Assembly: GCA_029717555.1 (NCBI GenBank)
Contig: JAMDHS010000050.1
Location: 99,409 to 163,408 of the forward strand
Reading direction: 5' to 3'
From: Peribolospora baueri
Taxonomy: Eukaryota > Basidiomycota > Peribolosporomycetes > Peribolosporales > Peribolosporaceae
Length of the DNA stretch: 64,000 bases
The position numbers were made by a program, and so were the translations under genes. Numbering within the stretch: the first letter of the stretch is position 1; each line of letters opens with the position of its first letter. The notes under the pieces are model-generated. The model did not search any database and was not told the DNA's origin. It saw nothing but the letters and a program-made list of their open reading frames with translations. Shown here piece by piece: positions 11,854-23,920 of this stretch.

Positions 11854-14684
11854 TCAAACAAAATTGAAAGGGTTGATGGGGTTGCCCTTGGTTAGGACGC
11901 CCTTGAGGTAAGCCGCGCTGAGCTTGGGCGTCCGAACCTGCGTGGCAAAGTTGTTGTGCACGAGGCCAAAGTCGATGGCAAAGCCCTCGCTCCACTCTGG
12001 ACGGTTCCAAGGAGGGGGGAGGGCAGACCGGATGAGCCATCGAAGCCATCGACCGGAACGGCCTACTTCGATCAGTATACAAGAGGGACCCACCAAGGTT
12101 GGAGATGCAAGACCACGGAACAAAGCCGACGACTGGGAGGCCGTCATCGAGCGCAAGCTTTATGTTGTTCAAGGTGCTCCGATACCAACTGCGCGCGTGG
12201 GACCATCGTCGGAAAAAAAGGCGACATCGTCAACTTTGAGCACGCCCGCCTAGATAGACAGCCAACCCCCAGAAATCGTTTCACGAACAAAACGCTCACT
12301 CAATGCGGTCGACGTCGTCCACAATCTGCGCAAGCGGCAACTGCGTTTCGTTCAACACGCCCATGCCATTTTCGCTGAGGATCAGTGGCTTTGCGCCCCA
12401 CCTGCCAAGCCAACCAACACGCCGCCAAGAGAAGGAGAAATGTGGCAGCTGTCAGAAGGCACTTTTTTTTTTTTTCGTCTCGGGAATGATGGAGAACAGT
12501 ACGGAAGGGTGCTCGCCTGTCGTGAAAGTATTTGAGGCCGTCATACGTCGTCGAGTTGACCAAGAAATTCCAGGTCGATTGGGTGGGGTGGCCGATGAGG
12601 GCATTGGTGTACGGGTTCACGTTGTATGAGTTGATGCTGCACATCGATTGTCGGCAATGATCCCATCGCGAGTGAGCGAGCGAAAACACTGAAACGACCC
12701 CGGTCGTGTCCGCTCACCATTCGGGCCAGGCGGCGTTGCTAGGGTCTTCGGCACACCCAGGGATGCTCTCGACCCACTGAGACGTGTAACCATCGAATCC
12801 CAGAAAGTCAGCCGAGCCTTTCAAAAGTTCGCTCTCCGCATTTGTAAAGTTCTTCAGTCGGTCTCCCATCGTCTCCCGCATCACTGGAGGATAGTCGCCC
12901 GTATAGACGGGAGCGACATCCCAGCCCATCTAAAACGGAAAAAAGGGCAATACATATCGACGTCAAGCTCAGAACCAGACACAGGCGCGGGCGGTGTGCC
13001 GTCTTGCTCACCTCGAAATCGTTCGCCCTTGCCACAGCCGCTTGGTCGCTCTTGCTCGTGGCATTCAAGGGGATGGCCGGCTGACAAAAAGCCAAAAAAG
13101 ACACATGTGCATAACCTTTTTAGTAACAGTCAACCCGCTCATGATGTCAAGGCGGGCTCGGCGACCCACCGAACCGTCCACTTTGATCCCGATCTTGCCC
13201 TTGTACCCTCCCTTGCGGAACACGTCGACGGCATTGGCGTGAGCCAAAAGAGCATGATGCATGCAGGTGCTGAAGAACGCAGACCGAGGAGAGACGATGA
13301 GCTCGATATTCGATGGACGGGATAGCCCCTACGGTCCGCTCACAAAACATCGTCGATGGGGCCCACGAATCCCGGCGCGGAAACAGGTGTCGGTCCGAAG
13401 CCCTGCGGTGGGGGATGATGGAGGGTTAGCGGTCGAGTGAGGCAAATGCGGGCGATGAACGGAAAGAGCCTCACCTCCGTGCCTGGTTGGAAGCGAGAGG
13501 CGAGGACGACGCGGATAGGACAGCGACGCAACAACCCGCAAGTTTAAATCTCGGCGCTAGAAAAATGGCTCGGTCTATGCCCATTCAAGAGACTCACAGA
13601 ACGTCCTGGGCTCATTCAGGGTGACCCAGTTGTGGCAGACGTCATCCAACGCGTCGAAGACGACCTTGGCGTAGTTGCGAAAATCGGCGATGACGTTGGG
13701 GGACAACCATCCTTTGTAAGCCGTCTGCAATGCTGGAGGCGGGCGAAGCAAAGGGAGCGAGAGAAAGGACGGTGTGAGATGGTGGTGCTCCTTGCTTTCA
13801 CTACCGTCGGTCACCTTGTGGCAGGTCCCAGTGATAGAGAGTGCAATAGGTGTCCATGCTGCCAATGTTCATGCAGGGTCAGCCTTGGTCGAACATCGAG
13901 ATGCGGGGCGCCGCGCTAGGAACAAAAGACGTAGAAGCAGCGCACCCATTCGCCTTGCTTGTCTCGATGACGTTCCGGTAAAAGTCCACGCCGGCCTTGT
14001 TCGGTTCCGTGCCAGTGCCGTTGGGCAAAATGCGGGTCCAGGCGATGGTGAAATCGTAGACGTTCTGGATGAAGGAGGATGAAGTGGAGAGACATGGGAT
14101 GAGGCCAGGAGGCTTTGCACGGCCAGCCTGGCCGGCCTAGTGGAGAGGAGATGAGCACCCACAACATTCAAGGCTTTCTTGAACAGAGGAAGATCGGTCT
14201 TGTAACGATGACTGTACTCATGTTGGCATACGAGGAAGGCCGTGCACGCGGGTGAAGGCCCGTATGCCAAGAGTTGATCCGCAAGTCGCAATCCACTGGC
14301 CCGGAGAGAGGAAGACGACAGAGTGGCTCACTAGAAATCATCCGCAACGTCTCCAGTATCATCGTTGGCGATATGACCGTGCCCTTTGTCGTGAGCAAAC
14401 ACGTCCCAAATGGACAGCCCCTTTCCAGAGACGTTCCACGCGCCCTCGACCTGGTAGGCCGAGGTAGCACAGCCATAGACGAAGCCGTCCGGCAGGGGTT
14501 TGCCGTCGAGATAGAGCTTCGCGGGGTTCGAGCTGGGCTCCTGAACGGCGGTCTCCGCGCCCAGGGAGCGCTCGAAGCCGAAGACGGACTCTTGCGTCGA
14601 TGGAGGGAGCTTGACGGCGGCGGCGGCGTCCAAGGCGGAGCTCGCGAGAAGGGCGGCGAGAAGGGGAGAGAGTGAGGAGCGCAT
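11854..14684 (-). CDS. Secreted beta-glucosidase, glycoside hydrolase family 1
   Basis: Retaining GH1 enzyme expected to hydrolyse terminal beta-glucosides outside the cell. It starts with a signal peptide (MRSSLSPLLAALLASSALDAA). The GH1 barrel begins with LPDGFVYGCATSAYQVEGAW and GLSIWDVF. Further exons give TRILPNGTG, YCTLYHWDLPQG, the acid/base motif TLNEP (Glu codon 13611-13613), HHALLAHANAV, and the nucleophile motif ILSENG (Glu codon 12371-12373). The C-terminal exon gives EWSEGFAIDFGLVHNNF and stops after NPFNFV. Both catalytic glutamates are present, so the gene looks functional. At least nine short GT-AG introns interrupt it. It is divergent from the small CX9C gene with 911 bp between the starts. 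Substrate range cannot be read from the sequence. Confidence 0.9.
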
Positions 14685-15595
14685 CGTTGGCTGAGAAAGA
14701 GAAAGGGAGGCGGGTCAGCCGCGCTGCCGCCCTGATGTATCTTGGCGCGGGGTCGCTGGTGAGGGAGACAACGAACCTGAATCTGCTTGCTATCCGGCTC
14801 GGACGAGAGCTGTTTCACGGGAAGGCAGACGTCTTGCCCAACCGTGGCCCCTTTACATACGCCAAGGCGCCACCGGACATTCCTGGGGCTGGGCTGGCTG
14901 GAGACGGATGTCTCGTCTCGTACCTACCTACTTGCTGCAGGTTGCACCGAACATTAGCGCGATCGTCGGTCGTACCGTCGTATCGGCGGCGTGCAGCGAG
15001 CGTCCGTCGCTGGACGTGGTGTCTGTGACCGGCATCGGGGACGAGCAGGACGTGTATCTAACCATCTCTCTATCCATCCATCCATCCATCCATCCATCTA
15101 TCTCATCTCATCTCATCTCAAAGGTTTCAAGGGAGGGAGCCAAGCGTTCCGGGGTGCCTGGGGATCGAGGATGGGACGGGGGTGAGTCGAGTCGTGAGCA
15201 CCACCATCGAGCAGATAAGGTCACGCGCTCCAGCTCGGTTGACTAGAGCAGGCCGATAGCCGCCGGCGAGACCGCAGCGCAGGAAGAAGACAAGAGTTGA
15301 GAGACAAGACGGAGGAAGACGCCGACGAACGACTCGCACGACCGCCTTCCATCACGCGAGGCGAGCGCCATCGCTCCCTAACGGCTGGCAGACAGAGACA
15401 CACACACACATCACCCCCAAACCGGGCGTGCCCTCGCTCGTAGTGCTGACTGACGACGGCAGGCTGACTTAGCAGCAACGGCCGTCTCGTCAACGCTGGA
15501 CCGTGACCGCGACGGGAGAAGAGTTGACTGACTGACACCCCTGGCCCTGACTTTGGCCTGCCTTCTTCGACACAAACCCTCGTGCTTGTTGCGAC
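14685..15595. promoter_or_regulatory. Divergent intergenic region between GH1 and the CX9C gene
   Basis: This 911-bp region must hold both promoters. It includes a simple repeat at 15069-15120, a run of CCAT units followed by CATCT units. Open frames here lack family motifs. No specific binding site was identified. Confidence 0.45.
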
Positions 15596-16310
15596 ATGAC
15601 CGAGATCTCCCCGTTCAAGTGGATGAAATACCTCCTGAAGGGGGAATGCGCTGTCAGACTCGGTGAGCTCCGTTCCGCCCTTGGATCGCCATCGGCCCAT
15701 CCATGTCGCACCTCCACCGAGATACCTAACAGTCCTCTCTTGCACGGACGAACCAGACGACTACAGACGGTGTGTGCAAACCAACGAAGAGCTCCACCCA
15801 GCAGCCTGCGCCTTCCTCCGAGCGGAGCTTTCCAAATGCCCGACAGAATGGGAGAGTCGCTCGCTCGAATTGCTCAAGGCACGTTGCAAAGCGACGATCA
15901 TCACACAGGCCAGGTGTTTCGAAATGGCGAGGAACAGGACACCTTGTCTGTTCGAGATTGAGAAGGCTTGTAAGGTGGGCGAGCGAGCGTCGTCGATGTG
16001 CGGGCTTGGGCTTGGGTGACGCCAAGGAGAAGGGTCCGCGGCGAGATTCTCGTCACGGAGACGGGGAGCGTTCCCTCCCTCCACATGCTCACATCTCCAT
16101 CACACCCACCTGACCTGCTTTCGTACGCACGCCTCCATGCCGATTCACACAGGTACCCATCGAAAACTTTCTCATCTGCCGCGAAAAGGCAATGGCGGAG
16201 GACAAGCACGCAGAAGAGGTGGTGGACAAGTTGCTCAAAGAGCAGAGCCAGGCGGAGGAGGAGAAGAAGAAGATTGACACTGTGATTTACCTCGCCAATG
16301 GGTTGAAGTA
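15596..16310 (+). CDS. Small twin-CX9C (CHCH-like) cysteine protein
   Basis: Three exons join in phase: 15596-15662 (MTEISPFKWMKYLLKGECA), 15757 to about 15975, and about 16154-16310, giving roughly 147 residues. The middle exon carries the spacing CAFLRAELSKC (C-X9-C), 15 residues, then CKATIITQARC (C-X9-C), followed by another C-X9-C and C-X7-C. Twin C-X9-C pairs are the hallmark of helical-hairpin proteins oxidised by Mia40 in the mitochondrial intermembrane space. The last exon is a charged, probably coiled-coil tail (DKHAEEVVDKLLKEQSQAEE). I do not recognise a named orthologue, and the 15-residue linker and extra cysteines depart from the standard Cox17/Cmc layouts. Localisation to mitochondria is an inference from the cysteine pattern. 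Confidence 0.7.
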
Positions 16311-16470
16311 GATGCACTCCAGTGATTCCCGGTCTCTCCCCTTTTTCTCCCAGCTGACGCTTCCTCTGTACCTGGCAGTTGAATCGATTTCATGGACCTG
16401 GCGGCGGAACCACAAGTGTGTAAGATTCCGTCGCCGCCCGCCGCCCACCGCCCACCATCTACACTGCCGT

Positions 16471-19400
16471 TCACCCCTCTGCCTCTTCCGCCTCTTCGAC
16501 AGCGTCAGGATAAGCGTTGCTCTTATGCTTTGGCTGAAAAGTCCACGACTCGGGGCATTTGCCCAGGAACATCTCGCTGATCTTGACCCAGTCCGCACTG
16601 TTCGATGAGCTCAACAGCGTCTCCAGCTCGTCCCGGCCTCGATAAGGCGGTGGACGGTCGTTCATGCGCGCCGGGAGGTGCTGGAGGAGTAAAATGAAAA
16701 AAAGACGGGGTTGACCACGGATCGTGAGGATGACCGGCGGCGCATCGATCGGATGAAAGAAAAACGGGACGCTAGGAACGCACTTCCAAAAGGCCGACAG
16801 GCACATAGCGATACCAGAACGAGAGCGCCTCGCACAGGTACCTGCGTGTCGTGTTGATGCCGTATGTGTCTGAGCCCCAGTGATTGAGCCCGTATTCGGC
16901 GTACTGCGATGCGGAACAGGGTATTGAGCTGATCGTACGAAAAAGGCGCGGGGACGAGGAGCGAAATGTGCAAAGGAAAAAAACAGAACGGCGCTATGCG
17001 ATGCGATACTCACCTGTCTGACGATATCTAACCTCTCTCGACTGCTGATATCCCAATCTCTCCTCTCCTTGATCTCTGTGAAAATCCACGGCTTGATGAG
17101 TGCCCCGCGAGCAATCATCGTCCCATCGACGCCAGTCGTGGCCATCTGGTGCTCGTAGTCCTGCCAGCCATAGATGTCGCCGTTGCCGAAGATGGGGATC
17201 GTCGGAAGCTGCGCCTCGTCCGGGTTGTCCTCCCCTTGACTTTGCACTGATTCCCGCAGCGCGCGAACGCATTCAGAGATGTAATTCCAATCGGCATTGA
17301 GCTTGTACCTCTGCTGGCGTGAGCGACCGTGAATCTGCGCGGGAAAGAGGGCGCATGAGACGACGAGAATGCGAAATCGATCAGCCGCAAAGTTCCGACG
17401 CTCCAGGTCAAAATGCGAGCAAACTCACAGTTGCGGCACTGGCGCCCCACTCCTGCAGGCGTGGGAACAGCTTGTGCGCCACGTTCTTACCGGTGTTGAC
17501 GCCGGTACGCATCTTAATGGTCTGTAGGGCAAAACGACGGAAGGGGGAGAGATGGCGCGGTCAGCGCGTGCGCACGAACGACGACGATCAAGGAAAGATG
17601 ATACTCGCCAGCGGCACCTCTCCGAGCACCTTGTTCATGTTCGTAAGAATTTTCCCCAACTTGTTTTGGTGCGCCATGAGGGCAGATCCGGCTCCTTGCT
17701 TGAACACGAGGTCGATCGGACAACCACAATTGACGTCCACAAAGTCTATCTCCCAGAAAGACCAACGAAACCAGAAGCGGCGGCACTGGTCAGCCACGTC
17801 AGTCAAAAAAAAAAAACATCTACAAGTAAAAAAATGCTCACCGACGTTGCATTCGTTCGAGATAACCTCGGCCGCCGGCAGGAGGTCCCTAAGGGTGCTC
17901 CCACAGACTTGGACACCAAAGATTTTCTGAAGTGAAGCCACGACAGAAAAGCTCATAAGCAGCTGCAAAGCGACCGTCCCGACCCGTTTTGACAAGCCTT
18001 GTGCAAACGTGCTCACCTCGCCCTCCCATCTCCGCACAAGACTCCATTCGCTAGCGTTTCCCGTGGCGAAAGACCGCGCGAGGCCCATCTCACCACAGTG
18101 GATGTCCGAGCCAAAGGTAGAGCATACCCTACGGAACGGCTGGATGTCGAAAGGAGGACGGACGAAGAAGTCGGCACTCGTCTATGAAAAAACGAGTATT
18201 GCCAATCCACACCCGTACGGAAAACCCACCAGATTGCCCGTCGTCGTCAACGGCGCCAGATACAGCTTCCCCCTCCAATTCAACCTCTTTTTCTCAGCAG
18301 GTCGAATCTTTGCGTCCGGTGCGCCAGCCTCAGCGGGGAAGACATCCGTCAAGGCCTCTTCCTTTCGGGCTTTCTCCTTGTCTCCACCGCCATCTGCGTG
18401 CTCCTCTTCGACCTTCACGGGCTCGACAGCTTCTCCCGGCATTGACGGCTGTCCATCCTCTGCCGAGACGGCTTCGCAGGTGGCGCCTCCACTTTTAGTG
18501 CTCGCCCCCTCCTGCGCCGCGAGCTCGGCAAGGACAGCGTCGGCCCTTGGGAACTTGTACTGTGAGTACGTATGCGAACACACAAGGAAGCGGGATCAGC
18601 TTTAGAGCGAGAGATTCAGCTACCTGACATGATCTGACCTGCCCATGGAGACTTGAACCCACCTGCTTCTTCCTCACGCGAATGATAAAACCCTTGTCCA
18701 GGACATTGTCCTCGTCCAGCCCCCATTTACCCTCCGCCTTCCTCGCCCTCACGCGCTCTTCGTCCACCACAATTTCGACAACTTTTTCCTTTCCTTCCAT
18801 GGGCCCATCGGCGGCGGTGGCCTTCTCCTCCGTCTTCGCAGACAGTTCGACGACCCGGACGTGAGCGCCTAAGAAACGACAGCGAAGACCTTGGGGACAC
18901 TCTCCAAACCGGTCGAAATTGGGACAGCGGGTGGAAAAGTCGAGCTTGGACAAAACGACATCTCGAGCGTCACCGGTAGCCGACGGTTCCGTTTCCTCCT
19001 CGGCCGAGTCTGATTTGTGAGTCCAGGGTACGAACGGAGGCTCAAGGGAATAAGACGTCGTAGAGGCAGGCGCAAAGTGCACGTCGGCGGGTTTGGCGGC
19101 CATATAGGCTATGATATCGTGGGACCGATCGCACCTGCCGGGTTCATCGAATGAGGCGGGCCAGAAATTCAGCCGTACTGTCCGTCGGCGACGTTCGACT
19201 GAAGCTTCCGCAACGCTCACCGCTGTTCCTCCTTCAACTTCTGACATTCGCCCGTCCTTGCAAGACTGAAGCAGAACGGCACATCGTCGCTTACGCGCGC
19301 AAACTTCCTCCCCTTGTTCTGCCCTCGCTTCTGCTTCTTGCTCTCCTTGTTCTTCTGCCACGCCGCTTCCTTCGCCAACTTCTTCCTCTGCGCGCCCGAG

Positions 19401-19825
19401 AGCTTGACTTTCTTGGAGGCAGGTTCGCCTTCGTCACCGGAGGCATCGGGAGAAGAGGGCCGAGAGTGCTGCAGGCCAGCCTTCAAACCGACGCTGCCGC
19501 CCTCCCGCGTCCCGTCGCCGGCCGTCGTGACGCCAGACGCTGGTGCGGTGTCGGACGAAGGCTTCTCGTCACGCGCAACGGGACGACGGTGGGCAGACTC
19601 GGCCGCGTCGTCGTCCGGAACGGACGCGCCGTTCCATGGCTTGTCGATGAGAAATCTTTGTGGGCGAGAAGAAGGGGGAAGAAGGGATGGATGGTTCGAG
19701 AGGATGAGGGTCGCATCGCTTCGCGCTCCCAACGACACTGCGGCCACCACCGCCACTCACTCTTTTTTGATGGGCGCCATGCCGCGCGTGCACGCAGACT
19801 TCTCCTCATCTCTGCTGCTCGCCAT
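16471..19825 (-). CDS. DUS3: tRNA-dihydrouridine synthase 3, CCCH zinc-finger type
   Basis: FMN enzyme that reduces uridine 47 in the variable loop of cytoplasmic tRNAs. The N-terminal part has a Lys-rich region ([16 protein letters not shown]) and two CCCH fingers, one starting [11 protein letters not shown] and one [17 protein letters not shown]. The Dus TIM barrel follows: [25 protein letters not shown], the active-site segment [30 protein letters not shown], and [19 protein letters not shown] near the phosphate-binding end. The C-terminus is acidic and ends EEAEEAEG. The start at 19825 (MASSRDEEK) has A at -3 and G at +4; an in-frame Met 15 residues later (MAPIKKEF) is a possible alternative. 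Convergent with the CX9C gene, 160 bp apart. Confidence 0.92.
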
Positions 19826-20234
19826 TGTTCTACGTCTCCGGTCAGTCGCCAACGAGGCTGCAATGGTTGCCTGGTCGGTGTGTCGCCAGATATGCCGTGC
19901 CGTTGCGTCGAAATAGAGGGAAGGAAGCAACTTGCTGCGGCGCAATCGGGCGAAGTCGACTGAGGGGGGCCGACCCGCCGACCACCATCAGCTTGACCCT
20001 CACCACAAGCTCAACGTCTTCCTTTGCTCTCCTAACCCATTTTCTGTACTCGGATGCCCCTATGGGCCACCCTGGCACCTCGACCCGGGTCCTTGCCCGG
20101 CGCACCGTCTAAACCACGACCACCACGTCGCACGCGATGTGACCCCACACCCGCTCCTACTTCTACCCCTGTCATCGTGCCTCAGACCCCCAACGCAAAA
20201 TGCCTCCAACAACGTGGCTCTGGCGCCTCGTCTT

Positions 20235-22920
20235 CCTAGCTCTGGATGTGTGGTACGCAAGGAAGCGGCAAGAACGGTCCTCGTACTCACTTGCACAATC
20301 ATAACCGGGAGCCCTCCGGAACCGGCTGGCATGTGACTGATCGAGTGCGTGACGGAATCGCATGCGCACGTCTTGTCGCTCCTTCCGGTACAACAACCTT
20401 GTTTTCGTCTGCACACGCAACTCCTCCTCTCGTCGCTCCTTCCGGTACAGCGAAACCTCATTTCGTTGCATCTGCTCTCGCTTTTTTCGGTTCAGCAACC
20501 TTGCAATGTTCCATTTGGATTGAGGACTGCGCATTCGCTCACGCTCACTAACGTCGAGACCTTGTCTTTCCAATGTTTACCCTGAGTCGGATATCGTCTC
20601 ATTCGCATTTGGCGAGAGGCGTTGTCTCATTCACACTCAACAAATGTCCTCGCCGTGGACGAAGAGCGGTCGAGTCCCAGAGGGAAAGTATAAGAAGAGC
20701 CCCGTTTCCCGCCCGCTCTCCATCCCCACTCCACAAGCGTTCTCCCCCGTCCCAATAACCCTCGCTCCCAGCCGCCCCGCTCCATCAGACTACAATGTCA
20801 CATTCTGCGCCTGCTCCGACTCCCACGCCTGAGTCCCGGACGGTCAAGAGCGGATGATACTCTATCCTGGCTACGCTACCAAGTGAGTCGGAGAGTCAGG
20901 CCTTGTGCTCTCGAGAATTGAACGGAAAACTTACCAAACGTCGTCGATGTTTTCACAGGCCGCCCTCGCGCACCATCACTATCGCTTCAGCTAGGTCGCC
21001 TGACGCCTATGCCGCACCCCGCACACCATACCGCTTCAACCCGGTCGCTTGTTCTCACACGAACGCGACCTGGGCCGCCGTCGCTCACCACTACCGCTTC
21101 AATCCGGTCGCTCGTTCTCACGCTCACGCACACTACTACCGCTTTAGCCTGCTTCCCGCCGTCGCCCCGATATCGCTCCTGCACACGTGCCCAACACCCT
21201 CGCCAATATGGCCGAGGCCTTCTTCATCTTACCGTCATGGCCCTGAACACCTTCATCAGCGACTTATTCAAGAGTTCTTTCCCACCCTGCGGCTTGTACT
21301 CTCATACCTTCTATCTCCGCCGCACCACCTCGGTCGCAAACGCCACCCCAAAGTCGGGACAATACAAACCATTCAGAGGTAACGACGGCACCAGCGGGCG
21401 ACCTGGGTGCACACAAGCGACTGCGAAGCGACCATGGTCTGACCTCTTGTTTCCCCAACGAATCGCAACGGGTACCAATTGGTGCCCCTGTGCTCTGGAG
21501 GTCGCATTGGAGCTCAGCCCCCTTGTGGGGAATGGGTGCCCTTGGGTTCCGTCTGGAATGAGGACACAGGGATAACGACCACCCCTATAGATAGACACAA
21601 GCCTTCCCTCACCCCTGCGATGATCCGACGTAGTGTTTCCCCCAACAGGTCGCAACGGCACCCTTTGGTGTCCCTGCGCCCTGGAGGTCCCATGGGAGCT
21701 CAGCCCTCTTGTAGTGAATGGGCGCCCTTGGGTTCCGTCTGGAATGAGGACACTAGGGATGACGATCATCGCTCCTTCCAAGCCCACCCCTCCACCCAAA
21801 TAGACATCCCATCCCTCCATCCGGAGACCTCTCCCATCCTTCCACCCAAATCTTTCCCCTCCTACACACGCCCGATGATCCGACTTGCGTTTCACCCCAA
21901 CAGGGTTGCAACGGCTATTACTTGCGCCTATGGATTTCCCGTTCGAGCTCAACCCACTGGGCAGCTCCTGCGGGAATGGGGAGGGGGAAACATCGGGATG
22001 ACTCATCGCTCCTTCCAGACCCATCCTTTCCCCCAATATCTCATCCCTCCATCCAAGTAGACATCTCCCATCCCTCCACCCAAAGGGACCTCTCCCACTC
22101 TTCCACGCAGAGACCTCTCCAGTGCCTCCATCCAAGTAGACCTCTCTCCTCGAAGCCTAATCCCCCACTCAAGTAGCAGACCTGTCCCCCTCCTCCCCAC
22201 CCCAAATGATCCGACCTGGTGTTTTCCACCAACAGGTCGCAACGGTCTAACCCTGGAGCCATTGGAGCTCAGCCCTCTGGTAGGGAATGGGCGCCTTTGG
22301 GTTACGTCTGGAAGAGGACACAGGGATGACGGTCATCGCTCCTTTCAAACCCATCCCCCCAAATCCATCCCTCCAAACCCATCCCCTGATCCTACTTAGT
22401 GTTTCATTTTCACAGGGTTGCAGCGGCTATCGTTTGGTGCCTCCGCGCCTTGGATTTCCCGTCTGTGCTCAACCCTTTCTGGGCAATTCATTCGGGAGTG
22501 GGGAGGGGGGGAAACAGGAGGGATGACGATCCTTGCTCGCCAAGTAGTAGTGGAACAGAATCCCCCCCCTTTCCCCCATATCTTTTCCATCTCTACGTCT
22601 CTACGGTAGATGAGGGGAGAAGTCTACTTCACTAATGGTAGGGGTATAAAAGGAGTAACGATCGTCATCCCTCATGTTTCCCCCTCCCCATTCCCGAAGG
22701 CGGAGCACATAGCCCAGAAAGGGTTAAGCACGAACGGGACTTTTCGTTAGTGAAGCAGACAATTCTCCTCTCCAAGTAGAAGCAGATTATTCCCTTCTCC
22801 AAGTAGAAACAGACCAATTCCCTCTTCCCGTCCTCCGTAAAATCGTCTCCACCACGTGCTTCCTTGCAGCGTAGACTCCAAAGTACTTTTCAATGGGCAC
22901 TGCCACTTCCGTTTTCACTT
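20235..22920 (+). repeat. Dispersed repeat family, copy R2 (longest copy)
   Basis: Plus-strand counterpart of R1. The left part contains a promoter-like module at about 20640-20870: an AGAGCGGTC(C/G)AGTCCCAG stretch, AGTATAAGAAGAGC as a TATA-like element, an ATG at about 20792 opening a very short frame, then CTATCCTGGCTAC followed by AAGTGAGT as a possible 5' splice site. The middle part (20980-21150) holds short tandem units around CGCTTCAANCCGGTCGCT. The right part is an array of larger units described separately. No protein domain is encoded in the whole 2.7 kb. Confidence 0.8.
21437..22560 (+). repeat. Array of about five diverged 150-330 bp units inside R2
   Basis: Units begin at roughly 21437, 21610, 21870, 22205 and 22385. 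Most run from GATCCGAC and CAACAGG(G/T) through GCAACGG, a CTGGAG(G/C)(T)C...GAGCTCAGCC segment and a GGAATGGGCGCC segment to GGGATGACGATCATCGCTCC. Linkers between them are CAAGTAGAC/CCATCCCTCCA-type pyrimidine-rich stretches. The copy at 46950-47640 has three such units. Confidence 0.75.
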
Positions 22921-23039
22921 AGGATGTGGGGCTATAAGGTTGTTCCTGCGATCGCAAGGGTCTTCGAGCGCCGCCGCCTCTCGCAGAGCGCCTCCCCACC
23001 CTTTGATAACATTTACTTTCGTTTGACTGCGCTAAAGCT

Positions 23040-23690
23040 ATGCCTCTTCCTTTCGGTCAAGTCGCGGCTCGGAAAGCGACTAAACAACGGCGTCTTCATT
23101 CGCCTATTCATGATTTCCTCGAGCGTGGGTGGATGGACGGACGAAGACGGACAGAGCAACCGGCGTGCGGGATTGCGGGACAGAAGCGTTGGGAAACGGA
23201 AGCGTCGGCGGACGGAGAGGGAGGAAGTCGAGACATCGTCTGGTCTTTTTGCAATGTCCGTCCACCTTGGATCGAGAACTCCGAATTCGGTCACGTTCAC
23301 TTACCACCTTCACCTTGGATCGCGGGCTCTCCGGATTCGCTCACTCTCGTAAATGTCGAAACGTTGTCTTCTATTCCACCTTCCCGAGTGTGGTAAATGG
23401 TCTCACTCACACTCAACAAACGTTCTTGTCATGGACGAAGAGCGGTCCAGTCCCAGGGAAAAAGTATAAGAAGGGCTCTGTTCCCCACCTGGTCTCCCTC
23501 CATCATCAATCCAATCCAATCCTATCCTATCCTATCCACTCCACTTCACTTCACAAGCCTTTCCCCCCCTGCTTTTCCCTAACTATCACTGGCAACTCTT
23601 CTCCTCTCTTCTGCTTTGGCGTAACCCTCACCCCATGCCATCCAACACCTTGTGCCTGCTCCGACCTCGACGTCTGAATCTTCGACAGCT
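23040..23690 (+). repeat. Dispersed repeat family, copy R3 (truncated)
   Basis: Only the left, promoter-like half is present. It shares with R4 the upstream part (GGAAGCGAC...AACGG...CGGACAGAGC...GGAGAGGGAGGAAGTCGAGACAT type segments) and with all copies the GAGCGGTCCAGTCCCAG / AGTATAAGAAGGG core near 23440-23475. It lacks the tandem-unit half and breaks off near 23690. Confidence 0.75.
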
Positions 23691-23698
23691 TCAGACTC

Positions 23699-23920
23699 TT
23701 GGACGGTCAATATTCAATATCGAAGAGGCGCCAGGCCGCGCTGCTCGTGCTGGGGAGGGGATTTCCAGCAGACCCTACCGGTGGTCCGCCGCTAAAGCAA
23801 CTGCCGAAAGAAAAGGTTATAAAGATTATAGGATCTATAGGAGCTGTTAAAGCGGGCGAACTTTCGCACGGAGCAAATGCGGGGCACCTGCACGCAGGGG
23901 GCACACTTGTATTTATGTAG
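23699..23920 (+). other. AT-rich open frame of unknown origin
   Basis: A 73-codon open frame directly follows the truncated repeat R3. From about 23800 the codons are AT-rich (ATA, AAA, GGA, ATT), unlike the GC-ending codons of every real gene here. The translation includes KEKVIKIIGSIGAV and GHLHAGGTLVFM. I recognise no family. It may be inserted foreign or degenerate sequence rather than a gene. Confidence 0.2.
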
